A DNA stretch of 64,000 nt from Weizmannia acidilactici (lineage in GTDB: Bacteria; Bacillota; Bacilli; Bacillales; Bacillaceae_C). A program made the position numbers and the translations under genes. The notes under the pieces are model-generated. The model saw nothing but the letters and a program-made list of their open reading frames with translations. It made no database searches and was not told the DNA's origin. Numbering within the stretch: position 1 is the stretch's first letter; every line of letters starts with the position of its first letter. The stretch covers positions 37,191-101,190 of the forward strand of contig NZ_BKZR01000009.1 in the NCBI RefSeq assembly GCF_008974225.1. The letters are read 5' to 3'. This document shows positions 32,715 to 41,866 of the stretch, piece by piece.

Positions 32715-34101
32715 CAATCAGCCCCCGCTTTCTTGCTTCTTCATTCATCGCTGAAATATGGCGCTGCGCTTTTACCATTGCTTGTGATCTCCCATAATGG
32801 AAAAACGTCACGACGCCTGTCGGAAAATCGGCACTTCTTCCGGCCCTGCCCGCAATTTGCACGAGGGCGGCTTCCGTGAAAATGGCATCTTCCGCCCCGA
32901 CAACAGCGACGTCAATATTCGGGAAAGTCACGCCGCGCTCGAGAATGGTGGTCGTTAACAAAACCGGGGTTTTTCCGGCGCGCATCCTCCCGACTTTCTC
33001 TTTCCTTTCCGGATCTTCGGCATGCACCGACTCAATATCCGGGTGAAGTTTCTTGAAGAGCGGCTCCGCTATTTTCATCAGCCTGATATTGGGGAGAAAA
33101 AGGAGCGTCTGTTTTCCGACATCAAGCCGATGTTTAACCCAAGCTTCAACCGGGCGGGGCAGCCTTCCTTTTTCAAAAGCTTTGCGCCAGTTGCCCGCCC
33201 ATTTCATTTCGGGGACGGGAAGCGGACGGCGGTGGTACCGTGCCGGGATCGTGACAAACGGGCGCAATCCTTTCCGGCATTCGCGCTGCCATGTTTCATT
33301 CGGGGTTGCGGTCAAATAAATGTGCGCGCATGATTCCTTGGCGGCTTTTTTTACTGCCCGCTGCAATGTTTCATCATATGTGTACGGGAAAGCGTCCACT
33401 TCATCGACAATCATCGTGTCAAAAGCGGCTTTAAAGCGGTAAAGCTGATGGGTTGTGGAAAGGACGAGCTGCGCCCATTTGTAGCGGTCAGGGCTGCCGC
33501 CGTACAATGCGGCAATGCTGATGTCCGGAAAAACGCGCCGAAAACGGGGGGCGAGTTCGAGTACGACGTCCGTCCGTGGTGTTGCGATGCAAACGCGCCC
33601 GCCGTTTTTGATCGCCGCTTCGATTCCATTAAATAAGATTTCGGTTTTCCCTGCACCGCAAACAGCCCAAACGAGCATCTCTTTTTTCTTCAGGACGGCA
33701 TCCATGACCGCTTTTGATGCAGCCTGCTGCCCTTCGGAAAGCATTCCTTCCCATTGAAGCGGCTGCGCAGGCGGGTGGAATGCGGGTTCGGGGCCCGTCC
33801 AGCTGACAAGCGGCCGGCAGGAAGTGACCCGCCCCATCATCAGGCAGTTGCGGCAGTATACGCTGGATTTTCCGCAATGGGCACACGGGAATACTGCGAA
33901 AAGATGCGCCTCTTGATTGCCGCAGCGCAGGCAGATGCAGTTCGGGAATTCCCCCCGGATTCCTTGTTCATAGTGGATCCAGCCATGTTTTTTATGCATT
34001 TCCAGCAGTTCGGGTGAAAAAGGGATTTCAGATTTGAGGAGTTTGCGTCCGAAGAGGTGGTGCTGGAGTTCTTCCGAAAAAGCAGGGAGATTCAAGGACA
34101 A
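32707..34101 (-). CDS. comFA: Competence DNA-uptake ATPase ComFA
   Basis: A 464-residue DEAD-box-like translocase. A four-Cys zinc motif is present (CLRCGN, CAHCGKSSVYCRNC; about residues 57-90). It also has Walker A AVCGAGKTE, the DEVD box MIVDEVDAFP, LTATPNE, and the C-terminal helicase motifs TTTILERGVTFPNIDVAV and QIAGRAGRS. It drives single-stranded DNA import with ComEC. It starts at TTG 34101 after AAAGGAGTG. Repeat block C separates it from degV upstream. Confidence 0.95.
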   Translation of the reverse strand: MSLNLPAFSEELQHHLFGRKLLKSEIPFSPELLEMHKKHGWIHYEQGIRGEFPNCICLRCGNQEAHLFAVFPCAHCGKSSVYCRNCLMMGRVTSCRPLVSWTGPEPAFHPPAQPLQWEGMLSEGQQAASKAVMDAVLKKKEMLVWAVCGAGKTEILFNGIEAAIKNGGRVCIATPRTDVVLELAPRFRRVFPDISIAALYGGSPDRYKWAQLVLSTTHQLYRFKAAFDTMIVDEVDAFPYTYDETLQRAVKKAAKESCAHIYLTATPNETWQRECRKGLRPFVTIPARYHRRPLPVPEMKWAGNWRKAFEKGRLPRPVEAWVKHRLDVGKQTLLFLPNIRLMKIAEPLFKKLHPDIESVHAEDPERKEKVGRMRAGKTPVLLTTTILERGVTFPNIDVAVVGAEDAIFTEAALVQIAGRAGRSADFPTGVVTFFHYGRSQAMVKAQRHISAMNEEARKRGLIDE

Positions 34102-34132
34102 ATCCGTTCACTCCTTTGTTCGTTTGTGGGGG

Positions 34133-34403
34133 AGAAGGGGCTGTCCAAAAAGCCCCTTTTCATCAAGAAGTTTTAGCTCATAACGCCCTGATAGATTTTC
34201 AAAATACGGTTTTTTGCGTAAAACTTTGTTCAAACGCTCTTGATACCGCTTCTAAGTGCCGGTCGCGGGAGTAAAAGGAACTCGAATCGACTTTATCATG
34301 ATTCTTAGAACCGTTCCATGAAAATATTTTATTCTAATGGTCTTTCGAAGCTCTTAAAAACGATGGTTGTTCCAAAAACGACTTTGGAACATCCCCTTCT
34401 TTT
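34133..34403. repeat. Intergenic repeat block between degV and comFA
   Basis: About 270 bases flanked by imperfect inverted ends: AGAAGGGGCTGTCC at 34134 and the inverse of AGAAGGGGATGTTCC near 34386-34403. The interior contains TAGAACCGTTCC (near 34307) and TAATGGTCTTTCG, variants of the core found in the other blocks. No ORF stands out. Confidence 0.65.
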
Positions 34404-34411
34404 TTAAACTG

Positions 34412-35254
34412 TTATTTCAGCATCCATGCAATCCCGATCGCGCCTTCCCCAAGATGGGTGGCAATGACCGGGCCGAAATAGCTGATCGAAAAATCAACGG
34501 TCGGAAACCGTATTTCTAGTTCATCTTTAATTTCAAGCGCCTGTTCCTTGCGGTTGGCGTGGATGATCGAACATTTGAGCGGAAAGCCCTTGTTCACATC
34601 TTCGGCAAGCAGGTCATAAATGCGGTTTAACGCTTTTTTCTGGGTGCGGATTTTTTCAAACGGTACAATTTCATCATCGACAAACGTCAAAAGCGGTTTG
34701 ATTTTTAACAGGCTGCCGATGAGCGCCTGCGAGCCGGACAGCCTTCCGCCGCGCTGGAGATGCGTTAAGTCATTCACCATAAAATATGCCTTGGTGGATG
34801 CTTTTAATTCATCAAGGCGGGCAAGGATTTCTTCCGGTTCTTTTCCTTCAAGCGCCATTTTTGCCGCATCAATCGCAAAAAAGCCCTGCGCCATGCAGCT
34901 CCAGCCGGAATTATAAGGATACACTTTTACACCTTCGACCATGCCGGCCGCTGTGATCGCGCCCTGGTATGTTCCGCTGATTTTTTTGGATAAATGGATG
35001 CTGATAATGGCATCATAATCTTTCGACAGCTGTTCAAAGAGTTCCACAAACTGACCGGTCGACGGCTGGGAGGAAGTCGGCAGCTTGTCCGACATGCGCA
35101 TTTTTTCAAAAAATTCATCTGCCGTAATATCAATTTCTTCCCGGTATTCTTCCCGGCCGAAAATAACATTTAACGGAATCATATAAATAGAATATCGTTC
35201 GCGTATTTCTTGCGGGATGTAAGCGGTACTGTCGGTGACAATGACCGTTCTCAT
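34412..35254 (-). CDS. DegV-family fatty-acid-binding protein
   Basis: A 280-residue DegV protein (YviA position upstream of comFA). VIVTDSTAYIPQEIRERYSIYMIPLNVIFG, LPTSSQPSTGQFVELFEQL with the Ser/Thr that contacts the fatty-acid carboxylate, SIHLSKKISGTYQGA and HLGEGAIGIAWM are conserved. DegV proteins (FakB type) deliver fatty acids to the FakA kinase. Partner and ligand are not shown by this sequence. GGGAGAGGG precedes ATG 35254. Confidence 0.93.
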   Translation of the reverse strand: MRTVIVTDSTAYIPQEIRERYSIYMIPLNVIFGREEYREEIDITADEFFEKMRMSDKLPTSSQPSTGQFVELFEQLSKDYDAIISIHLSKKISGTYQGAITAAGMVEGVKVYPYNSGWSCMAQGFFAIDAAKMALEGKEPEEILARLDELKASTKAYFMVNDLTHLQRGGRLSGSQALIGSLLKIKPLLTFVDDEIVPFEKIRTQKKALNRIYDLLAEDVNKGFPLKCSIIHANRKEQALEIKDELEIRFPTVDFSISYFGPVIATHLGEGAIGIAWMLK

Positions 35255-35486
35255 TTTTCCCTCTCCCTTCCGCTTGTCTGATCTCCTCCATTGTATAAAA
35301 TAAGCAGCCGTTTGAAAAGCCGACCGGGTATGCCATCCGTCCGATTTATAACCTATCCGCCGATTTCTTTACTGTTTTCGCCGATAAAATAAAGATTTCC
35401 GCTGATTTTTCAAACTTCTCCCGTTTCCGGCGATAAATCGGATCCACATGCTGATTCACCGCTGCTTTCCGCCTCTCCAAAAATAA
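35255..35486. other. Intergenic region between degU and degV
   Basis: About 230 bases. It includes a pyrimidine-rich stretch (35340-35480) with alternating GCCG and TTTC motifs on the plus strand, such as CGCCGATTTCTTTACTG, CGCCGATAAAAT and CGCTGATTTTTC. This looks like short imperfect repeats. Similar GGCGAAA/CGGC runs occur near 56280-56345. No gene is recognised. Confidence 0.35.
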
Positions 35487-35529
35487 AAAACCTCGGCAAT
35501 ACATTAAAAAATGTACAACCAAGGTTTTC
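35487..35529 (-). terminator. Terminator of degS-degU
   Basis: Minus-strand AACCTTGGTTGTACA pairs with TGTATTGCCGAGGTT (mismatches tolerated) and is followed by TTTTATTTTT right after the degU stop. Confidence 0.7.
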
Positions 35530-35531
35530 CC

Positions 35532-36212
35532 TTACCGTACTTTGACCCATCCGTTCTTAATCGCCATCACGACTGCCTGTGTGCGGTCATTGACTTTCAA
35601 TTTCTGCAAAATATTGCTGACGTGGTTTTTCACAGTTTTTTCGCTTATGTATAAACAGTCGCCGATCGCGCGGTTGCTTTTGCCGTCAGCCAATAATTGC
35701 AATACCTCACATTCACGCGGGGTCAATAAATGCAACGGCTGGACGACTTCCGGCTGCCGGTATGCCCCGTCGGATGCATAGCGGTTTGACAATTTCCGGA
35801 ATTCTTCCACCAAATTGCGGGTAATTTTCGGATGCAGGTAGCTGCCGCCGTCCGCAACAACTTTTACGGCTTCGATCAGCGCATCCGAATCCATTTCTTT
35901 CAACAAGTAACCGGTTGCGCCCGATTTTAACGTGTGTGTAACGTATGATTCATCATCGTGGATGGAAAGAATGATAATTTTCGTATCCGGATAAGTCTCG
36001 ATCAGCTTTCTTGTTGCCTCCACCCCGTTTTCGTGCGGCATGTTGATATCCATCAACACGACATCGGGATGGTATTTTTCAATGATGCCGAGCGCGTCTT
36101 CCCCGTCTTCTCCCTCTGCCACGACTTCGAACGTTTTTTCAAATTCAAGGATCCGTTTCACGCCTTCACGGAACAACTGATGGTCGTCGATGATCGCAAT
36201 TTTCACCGTCAT
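35532..36212 (-). CDS. degU: Response regulator DegU
   Basis: A 226-residue NarL/LuxR-type regulator. The receiver (about 1-120) has acidic pocket DD (9-10), phospho-acceptor Asp55 in VVLMDINMP and a conserved Lys in YLLKEMD. The C-terminal HTH_LuxR has LTPRECEVLQLLADGKSNRAIGDCLYISEKTVKNHVSNILQKL. It is very close to B. subtilis DegU, which controls exoproteases, competence, motility and biofilm genes. It lies 24 bases downstream of degS. Strong AAAGGAGG before ATG 36212. Confidence 0.98.
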   Translation of the reverse strand: MTVKIAIIDDHQLFREGVKRILEFEKTFEVVAEGEDGEDALGIIEKYHPDVVLMDINMPHENGVEATRKLIETYPDTKIIILSIHDDESYVTHTLKSGATGYLLKEMDSDALIEAVKVVADGGSYLHPKITRNLVEEFRKLSNRYASDGAYRQPEVVQPLHLLTPRECEVLQLLADGKSNRAIGDCLYISEKTVKNHVSNILQKLKVNDRTQAVVMAIKNGWVKVR

Positions 36213-36236
36213 TCTCTCTTTCCTCCTTTTCCATAT

Positions 36237-37376
36237 TTATTGCAGCGGGATTTGGATAATGATCAATGTCCCCGCTCCGATTTTCGAATGGATGGAAATT
36301 TCACCATTTAAAAGGCCGACACGCTCTCTCATGCCGACAATCCCGAATGCACCTTCACGTATGCTGTTGACATCAAAGCCGACGCCATTATCTTTGACAA
36401 TGGCAATAAAACTGTTTTTCCTCAGCTCCGTTTTCACTTGGATTTCCGTCGCCTTCGAATGTTTTAAAGCATTTTGTACGGATTCCTGGACGAGCCGGAA
36501 AACCGCAATTTCGTAATTGGTCAGGAGCCTTCTTTCTTCTCCTAAATGCGTATAGGTAATGATCGTATTCTGATTATAATTTTCGACGGTAGACAAATAT
36601 TTTCTGAGGGTCGGAATTAAGCCGAGATCATCCAATGCCATCGGCCGTAAATCGTAAATGATGCGCCGGACTTCTTTTAACGAACCGCGGACCAATTCTT
36701 TTAAATTGCGGATTTCTTCGAGTGCTTCCTCCACGCCGCGTTCGTGGTATATTTTTTCCACCAAGTCGGAACGGATCAACATATTGGCCAGCATTTGCGC
36801 CGGCCCGTCGTGGATCTCCCGTGAAATGCGTTTCCGCTCTTCCTCCTGCGCTTCGATGACCCGGAGCCCGAACTCCTGCTTATGCTTTGCGTCTTCGATC
36901 GCTTCGCTGATATTGCGCAAGTCGCTTGTTAAATAGTTTAACACAACGGTCGTTTGCGAGATGAGGTGATTGGCCCGTTCAATCGTATCTTTTAAAGAAT
37001 GAAGCCGTCGTTCCAATTCGTTTCTTCTTTCGCGCAGATGGATTTCGCGCTGCCTGTTCATCGACAGCTGGGTTTGGATCATGTGTGCCTTTTCGTAGGC
37101 TTCCTGCACCTGTTGTTCGGAAAAATCCCGGAAATGCCTGCTTACTTCAGCCAGCCGCAGCCTTGCAAACCGCGATTTCGTTTCCAGTTCATCCGTTTGC
37201 TGAATCACAACGGACACTGCGGCTTTGATTTCATCGAGCTCTTTTACAAGCGTTTCATAATCCTGCCGGCACTTTTCGCCAATTTCAAAAATCTCATGCT
37301 TGCTTTCTTCAACTGTCACAATCATTTTCTCCAAAATGGCGTCCAATGCCTTGGAGTCGAATGTCTTTAATGTCAT
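36237..37376 (-). CDS. degS: Sensor histidine kinase DegS
   Basis: A 379-residue soluble kinase (no TM). Long coiled-coil N-terminal sensor region (about 1-170), HisKA_3 dimerisation domain with His189 in RISREIHDGPAQML, and HATPase domain (NALKHSKATEIQV, VKDNGVGFD, GIVGMRERV). It phosphorylates and dephosphorylates DegU. The length and His position equal those of B. subtilis DegS. It is the first gene of the degSU operon. Confidence 0.98.
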   Translation of the reverse strand: MTLKTFDSKALDAILEKMIVTVEESKHEIFEIGEKCRQDYETLVKELDEIKAAVSVVIQQTDELETKSRFARLRLAEVSRHFRDFSEQQVQEAYEKAHMIQTQLSMNRQREIHLRERRNELERRLHSLKDTIERANHLISQTTVVLNYLTSDLRNISEAIEDAKHKQEFGLRVIEAQEEERKRISREIHDGPAQMLANMLIRSDLVEKIYHERGVEEALEEIRNLKELVRGSLKEVRRIIYDLRPMALDDLGLIPTLRKYLSTVENYNQNTIITYTHLGEERRLLTNYEIAVFRLVQESVQNALKHSKATEIQVKTELRKNSFIAIVKDNGVGFDVNSIREGAFGIVGMRERVGLLNGEISIHSKIGAGTLIIIQIPLQ

Positions 37377-37517
37377 CTTGCTTCCCCCAAAAGAATAGTC
37401 GATGAATCAGTTCCCGAACAGAAGGCGGACGGATGCAGGACAATCCAAACCGGCACACTGTGATAACGTTATTTTACCGCGAAAGCAGCGTTTAGACTAT
37501 TTGAAAATAAAGTACAA

Positions 37518-37577
37518 CCGTATAATGGTACTAATTTCCCAGCTACTTTAGTAGGGAAAACACATACCATTATACGG
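37518..37577. promoter_or_regulatory. 60-bp interrupted palindrome between degS and yvyE
   Basis: CCGTATAATGGTA (37518-37530) is exactly inverted at 37565-37577. Inside, TTTCCC/GGGAAA (37535-37540 and 37554-37559) and CTA/TAG are also inverted. The region lies between the divergent degS and yvyE genes, and each outer arm contains a TATAAT reading outward. It could be a regulatory site for one or both genes, or a small mobile palindrome. Confidence 0.6.
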
Positions 37578-37617
37578 TGCACAAGACAGCCCTGATTCTA
37601 AGTTTACACATAAAAAA

Positions 37618-37645
37618 TTATAACATATTCCGACCGTGATATAAT
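37618..37645 (+). promoter_or_regulatory. Possible sigma-A promoter of yvyE
   Basis: TATAAT (37640-37645) with a weak TTATAA 16 bases upstream lies about 40 bases before the yvyE start. Confidence 0.4.
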
Positions 37646-37683
37646 GAGGTAAAATATTGGAATTTCGACGAAGGAAGATTGCC

Positions 37684-38319
37684 ATGTTAAAAGAATATTT
37701 CACTGTAAAAGGCGAAGGGAGCCATGAAATTGATATTCAAAAATCGAGGTTTATCGCCCATGTAAAAAGGGCGGAATCGGAAGAGGAGGCGCTTGCGTTT
37801 GTCCAGGCTGTCAAAAAAGAGCATTGGAACGCGACCCACAACTGCTCCGCCTACATGATCGGCGAGCAAAACCTCATTCAAAAAGCGAGCGATGACGGCG
37901 AGCCGGCCGGAACAGCAGGCGTGCCGATGCTGGAAGTGTTGAAAAAGAAAGATTTGAAAGATGCCGTTGTGGTCGTGACGCGTTATTTCGGCGGCATTAA
38001 GCTTGGGGCCGGCGGGTTGATCCGCGCTTACAGCAAAGCGGCTTCAGAAGGCATCCGTGCAGCAGGTATTGTGAAAAGGACGCTTGTTTCAACTTTCCAT
38101 GTAAAATTGGATTATTCGTGGCTCGGGAAAGTCGAAAACGCGCTACACAGCTCCCCGTATCAAATCAAAGAAATCCAATACTTGGAGCAGGTGGAACTGT
38201 CCATTTACGTAAAAGAAGGGGAACAGGACGCCTTCCAAAATTGGATGGCCGATTTGACAAACGGTCAGGCCGCCATTTCGGAAGGGGAAAAGCAGTATCT
38301 GGAAACGGATGCCGAATAA
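37684..38319 (+). CDS. yvyE: YigZ/IMPACT-family protein YvyE
   Basis: A 211-residue protein. The N-terminal UPF0029/IMPACT domain has FIAHVKRAESEEEALAFV, ATHNCSAYMIG, ASDDGEPAGTAGVPML and VVVVTRYFGGIKLGAGGLIRAYSKAA. The C-terminal half is the DUF1949 domain (DYSWLGKVENALHSSPYQIKEIQYLEQVEL). The molecular function in bacteria is unsettled. It is divergent from degS as in B. subtilis. ATG 37684 with GAAGGAAG upstream; the open frame nine codons earlier lacks a good site. Confidence 0.93.
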   Translation: MLKEYFTVKGEGSHEIDIQKSRFIAHVKRAESEEEALAFVQAVKKEHWNATHNCSAYMIGEQNLIQKASDDGEPAGTAGVPMLEVLKKKDLKDAVVVVTRYFGGIKLGAGGLIRAYSKAASEGIRAAGIVKRTLVSTFHVKLDYSWLGKVENALHSSPYQIKEIQYLEQVELSIYVKEGEQDAFQNWMADLTNGQAAISEGEKQYLETDAE

Positions 38320-38324
38320 ATCTG

Positions 38325-38360
38325 AAAGCCCGGGGCGCATGCAAAGCACCCCGGGCTTTT
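38325..38360. terminator. Bidirectional terminator between yvyE and tagO
   Basis: AAAGCCCGGGG and CCCCGGGCTTT form an 11-bp stem with A/T runs on both sides, serving the converging yvyE (+) and tagO (-). Confidence 0.9.
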
Positions 38361-38362
38361 GA

Positions 38363-39400
38363 TTAAGACCGGTTTTTAATGAAATTCAACAACGGCTTGT
38401 AATCTTTGCCGACCAGGCCGATACTTTCGACGAACAGTTCGATCGTGATCAGGATGACGCCGATAAAGATGAGCGAACCCCAGAGCGTTGCCATCGAAAA
38501 GATCAATGCAGCCAGGCTGAACATGGCAGCGATCGCGTAAATGATCAGGACCACTTGCCGGTGCGAAAAACCGAGCCGCAGCAGACAATGGTGCAAATGC
38601 GAGCGGTCCGGTGCCGACAGCGGCCGCTTGTTGACAAGCCGGCGGATAATCGCAAAGAATGTATCGGAAATCGGTACCCCGAGAATCAGTACAGGAATAA
38701 TCAACGAGATAAATGTAACGTTTTTAAAACCGAGCAAAGACAGCACAGAAATCATATAGCCGAGGAACAGTGCCCCGGTATCCCCCATAAAAATCTTAGC
38801 CGGGTAAAAATTATAAAATAAGAAGCCAACCGTGCTGACCATCAGAACCAAACCGATCACTGTCACATACGCATCGCCCATAATAATGGCCATGCCGGAA
38901 ATGGTCAAGAGCGCGATCGAAGAAACCCCGGCGGCTAACCCGTCCAACCCGTCAATTAAATTAATCGCGTTCGTCACGCCGACGATCCACAAAATCGTAA
39001 GCGGAATACTGAAAATCCCGAATTCCAGTTGGCCCCCGAAAGGAAGGTTAATGAATTCGACATGGATTCCGCTCAATACAACAACAACCGCCGCAGCCAG
39101 CTGGCCGATTAGCTTTACACGCGGTGTCAGCTCTTTGATGTCATCGGCAATGCCGGTAATGATAATAATCAGGCTCCCGAGCAAAATCGGCAGGGAATGC
39201 GGATTATCCGGGCGGAGCAGCAGCACCCCGGCAATAAAACTGACATATATGGCAAGCCCGCCTAAACGGGGCATCACTTTCAAATGGACTTTCCGCTGGT
39301 TCGGCTTGTCTATTGCCCCGATGCGTACCGCAAGTTTTTTAATCAGCGGCGTAATAAAAATCGTAAGCATAAAGCATATAAACAAGGTAAGGAATATCAA
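38363..39400 (-). CDS. tagO: Undecaprenyl-phosphate GlcNAc-1-phosphate transferase
   Basis: A 345-residue polytopic membrane enzyme (about 11 TM helices) of the TagO/WecA family. It links GlcNAc-1-P to undecaprenyl phosphate, the first step of wall teichoic acid and related polymers. Conserved motifs: GIADDIKELTP, NLIDGLDGLAAGV, KIFMGDTGALFLGY and the cytosolic loop SAPDRSHLHHCLLRLGFSHRQ. It starts at TTG 39400 after AAAGGAGG. The following autolysin gene is read in the same direction but has its own sigma-D promoter and terminator. Confidence 0.95.
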   Translation of the reverse strand: MIFLTLFICFMLTIFITPLIKKLAVRIGAIDKPNQRKVHLKVMPRLGGLAIYVSFIAGVLLLRPDNPHSLPILLGSLIIIITGIADDIKELTPRVKLIGQLAAAVVVVLSGIHVEFINLPFGGQLEFGIFSIPLTILWIVGVTNAINLIDGLDGLAAGVSSIALLTISGMAIIMGDAYVTVIGLVLMVSTVGFLFYNFYPAKIFMGDTGALFLGYMISVLSLLGFKNVTFISLIIPVLILGVPISDTFFAIIRRLVNKRPLSAPDRSHLHHCLLRLGFSHRQVVLIIYAIAAMFSLAALIFSMATLWGSLIFIGVILITIELFVESIGLVGKDYKPLLNFIKNRS

Positions 39401-39686
39401 TGTGCTGCCTCCTTTGGTTTATCATAACCAATAAGGATTGAAAATATCGTGAAGCCGCCATCATTACTTTTACCATGATAACTGTTTCACTTGTCCTAAA
39501 CTAAATGTACCCTGACTTTCTTAATTAAATCTTAACAAAATATTTACCCGAAATTCACTGTTATCATTATAATTGTTATCCGACAATTTATCCACTATGA
39601 TTTGATCTAAACTACTAATTTTCTTGCTTTTTTTCATATATTATAAGCACCGTTTGCATGGCCGGCGCCGTGTGAAATCCGGCGAG
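39401..39686. other. Intergenic region upstream of tagO
   Basis: About 285 AT-rich bases between the glucosaminidase-gene terminator and tagO. It presumably holds the tagO promoter. I do not see a consensus promoter or any gene. Confidence 0.4.
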
Positions 39687-39727
39687 CAAAAAAAGCGGCG
39701 GGCTCTGCCATGATGGCATCCCGCCGC
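39687..39727 (-). terminator. Terminator of the glucosaminidase gene
   Basis: Minus-strand GCGGCGGG and CCCGCCGC with inner TGCCAT/ATGGCA pairing form a long stem followed by seven U residues. Confidence 0.9.
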
Positions 39728-39756
39728 TATGGAATTTGGAGTACACGCCACCGCTT

Positions 39757-41799
39757 TTACTGCTGGTAAACCGGGACGTCAAACACAAGCGTGTATCGGT
39801 CCAAAAGATCATATAATTTTTTAATATTGTTCACCTGTTTGACGGCCCAGCCGATATCCGTGGCATATTGGTGCGCAGCCCCGTTATATTTGTCCGCATA
39901 AACAGGGTTCCAGCGCATCGTATAAAGGCTGTTTTGCCCGATAGCGGTATAATTTTTGCTGATCCATTCAGCCCCGCCTTCGATCGCCTTGTCCACCGAT
40001 GTCCACCCCTGCTCGTAAGCGTATTTGGAACCTGTGCCGTCCGGATCGCTGTCATAAGCATGGATGCCGAACATGTTATAAATGGTTACGCCGTTCACTT
40101 TAATGCCGGTCGCCAGTTTAGATGTCCCGTTTCCGGTTTCGAGCAGGGCATGGGAAATCAAATACAGTTCATTGACATGGTACTTTTTGCTGGCATCAAT
40201 GAATACCGAGCCTTTGCCTTCTAAAACGCCCTTTCCTTTTAAAATTTTGTCATTGAGCTCGCCGACACTGGAACCTGCATACTGGTCGAGCGCAAGGAAT
40301 TGGAAATACCCGCTGCTTACTTTTGGATAATTCGCCGGATTGACATACGTTTGAATATCAGCCGGTTTTGCATTTCTGAAAGATTGGTATTTAATTTGAT
40401 AATAAGTTTTATTGCTTGAAGATACAATTGTAACTGCTGCATCTTTTTTCAGCGTGCCGTACACCCAGGAGCCCGATTTCGGCTGCTCTAGTACTTTTGC
40501 TGAAGCGACGGTGACCGTTCCTTTTGTCGTACTCCCTTTTTTTAGTTTAACCGCGGATTTTAGGACATACGCATTATGGAATGCATACAAATCGGTCTGC
40601 GGATTCGTTTTTGCCTGGATGGCCACCATTTCCGGAACAGTCAGGCCGTAATGGGTATATTTGTAAAACGGCCCGACCGCCACATCGCTTTTCGAAATAT
40701 AACCGGTCGTTTTTTTGCCGTTCACCATTACGGTCGTTGTATACCATTTGGATGTAAAAGTTTGGTAGGTTAGAGGCGTATAAATATAATAGCTTTTCAG
40801 CACGGAAGAAGCCGTGGAAGCCCTCTCGTAAACTTTTGTCGGGCTTTTCACCGCAGACCCTTCAATGGTTTTCGGGCTTGCAGCCGCCGCTTCCATATCG
40901 TTTTTTTTCACATAACCGGTTACCGTTTTCCCGTTCACTTTCACGTTGAGCGTATACCAGCCGGACGTAAAAGTTTTATAGGTTAAGAGGCTGCCTTGCG
41001 CATAATGTTTTAATACCGTCGAAACCGTGCTCGGCCGTGTGTAAACCGGCATGGAAGACGGCAGTGAAATCCCGCGCTTCGTCACCGGCGATGAGGTAAT
41101 GGCTTCCACATCGTTCTTATAAATATAGCCTGTCCGTGTTTTGCCGTTTACAGTTGTTGTGTATGTATACCAATGGGCTGAAAAAGTTTTATATGTCAGC
41201 TTCGTCCCCTGTGCATAGGTTTTTAGCGGAGATGAACCGGTGCTTGCCCGCGAATAAAGTATCGTCGGATTTTTCAAAACAATTCCGGTTTTCGCGGTTT
41301 GCGATGAGGACGCATTTTCCGTATCGCTTTTGGCAATATAGCCCGTCACGGTTTTGCTGCCGATTTGTGTCGTATATTGGTAAAAACCGGATGTAAATGT
41401 TTTATAGGTCAGCACTGTGCCCTGGGGATACGATTTTAATGCGGCAGACGAGGTGCTTGCTTTTGAATACAGCTTTGTCGGGCTTTTCAAAAGGATGCCT
41501 TTCACGGAAACCGGATGCAGGGTTGCCGTTTCCACATCGCTTGTCCGGATATAGCCCGTAAACGAAGTGCTTTTGATTTTATAGTAACCGGTTGAAGCCG
41601 GCTGGAACGACAGAACATCGCCTTTTGTGTAATGCTTCAGTACTTTCGCTTTCGCAGACGGGGTTGCATATACATTGATGGAACTGTATTTTACGACGCC
41701 GCGGAGCGTTTGTACGGTTGCAGCCGATGCATCAGGACCGCCGGCCACTATATAAAACAAAAAGGCTGCTAAAAACGCAAAAAATAGTCTCTTCCTCAA
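39757..41799 (-). CDS. Secreted glucosaminidase autolysin with SH3-like wall-binding repeats (LytD type)
   Basis: A 680-residue protein. Signal peptide 1-26 ends in ASA. Five or six SH3-like repeats of 70-75 residues follow (about 28-380), each with a Y(S/A)xAST...LK.Y..GT.LTYKTF..G(W/Y)Y...TGYI pattern, as wall-binding modules. Further SH3-like sequence follows. The C-terminal GH73-type N-acetylglucosaminidase domain is about 520-670 (LYLISHALLETGNGTSKLATG with the catalytic Glu, and YNMFGIHAYDSDP). It cleaves glycan strands for cell separation and motility. It starts at TTG 41799 after AGAGGGAAT. A perfect sigma-D promoter lies upstream, as for B. subtilis lytD, although order and repeat type differ. 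Confidence 0.9.
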   Translation of the reverse strand: MRKRLFFAFLAAFLFYIVAGGPDASAATVQTLRGVVKYSSINVYATPSAKAKVLKHYTKGDVLSFQPASTGYYKIKSTSFTGYIRTSDVETATLHPVSVKGILLKSPTKLYSKASTSSAALKSYPQGTVLTYKTFTSGFYQYTTQIGSKTVTGYIAKSDTENASSSQTAKTGIVLKNPTILYSRASTGSSPLKTYAQGTKLTYKTFSAHWYTYTTTVNGKTRTGYIYKNDVEAITSSPVTKRGISLPSSMPVYTRPSTVSTVLKHYAQGSLLTYKTFTSGWYTLNVKVNGKTVTGYVKKNDMEAAAASPKTIEGSAVKSPTKVYERASTASSVLKSYYIYTPLTYQTFTSKWYTTTVMVNGKKTTGYISKSDVAVGPFYKYTHYGLTVPEMVAIQAKTNPQTDLYAFHNAYVLKSAVKLKKGSTTKGTVTVASAKVLEQPKSGSWVYGTLKKDAAVTIVSSSNKTYYQIKYQSFRNAKPADIQTYVNPANYPKVSSGYFQFLALDQYAGSSVGELNDKILKGKGVLEGKGSVFIDASKKYHVNELYLISHALLETGNGTSKLATGIKVNGVTIYNMFGIHAYDSDPDGTGSKYAYEQGWTSVDKAIEGGAEWISKNYTAIGQNSLYTMRWNPVYADKYNGAAHQYATDIGWAVKQVNNIKKLYDLLDRYTLVFDVPVYQQ

Positions 41800-41839
41800 T
41801 TCAATTCCCTCTTTTCACCTCGGAATACCCTTACCTCAA

Positions 41840-41866
41840 ATATCGGCTGTTTTTGTGGAATGTTTA
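41840..41866 (-). promoter_or_regulatory. Sigma-D promoter of the glucosaminidase gene
   Basis: Minus-strand TAAA (41863-41866), 15 bases and GCCGATAT (41840-41847) match the sigma-D consensus exactly. It lies about 40 bases before the start codon. Confidence 0.9.
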
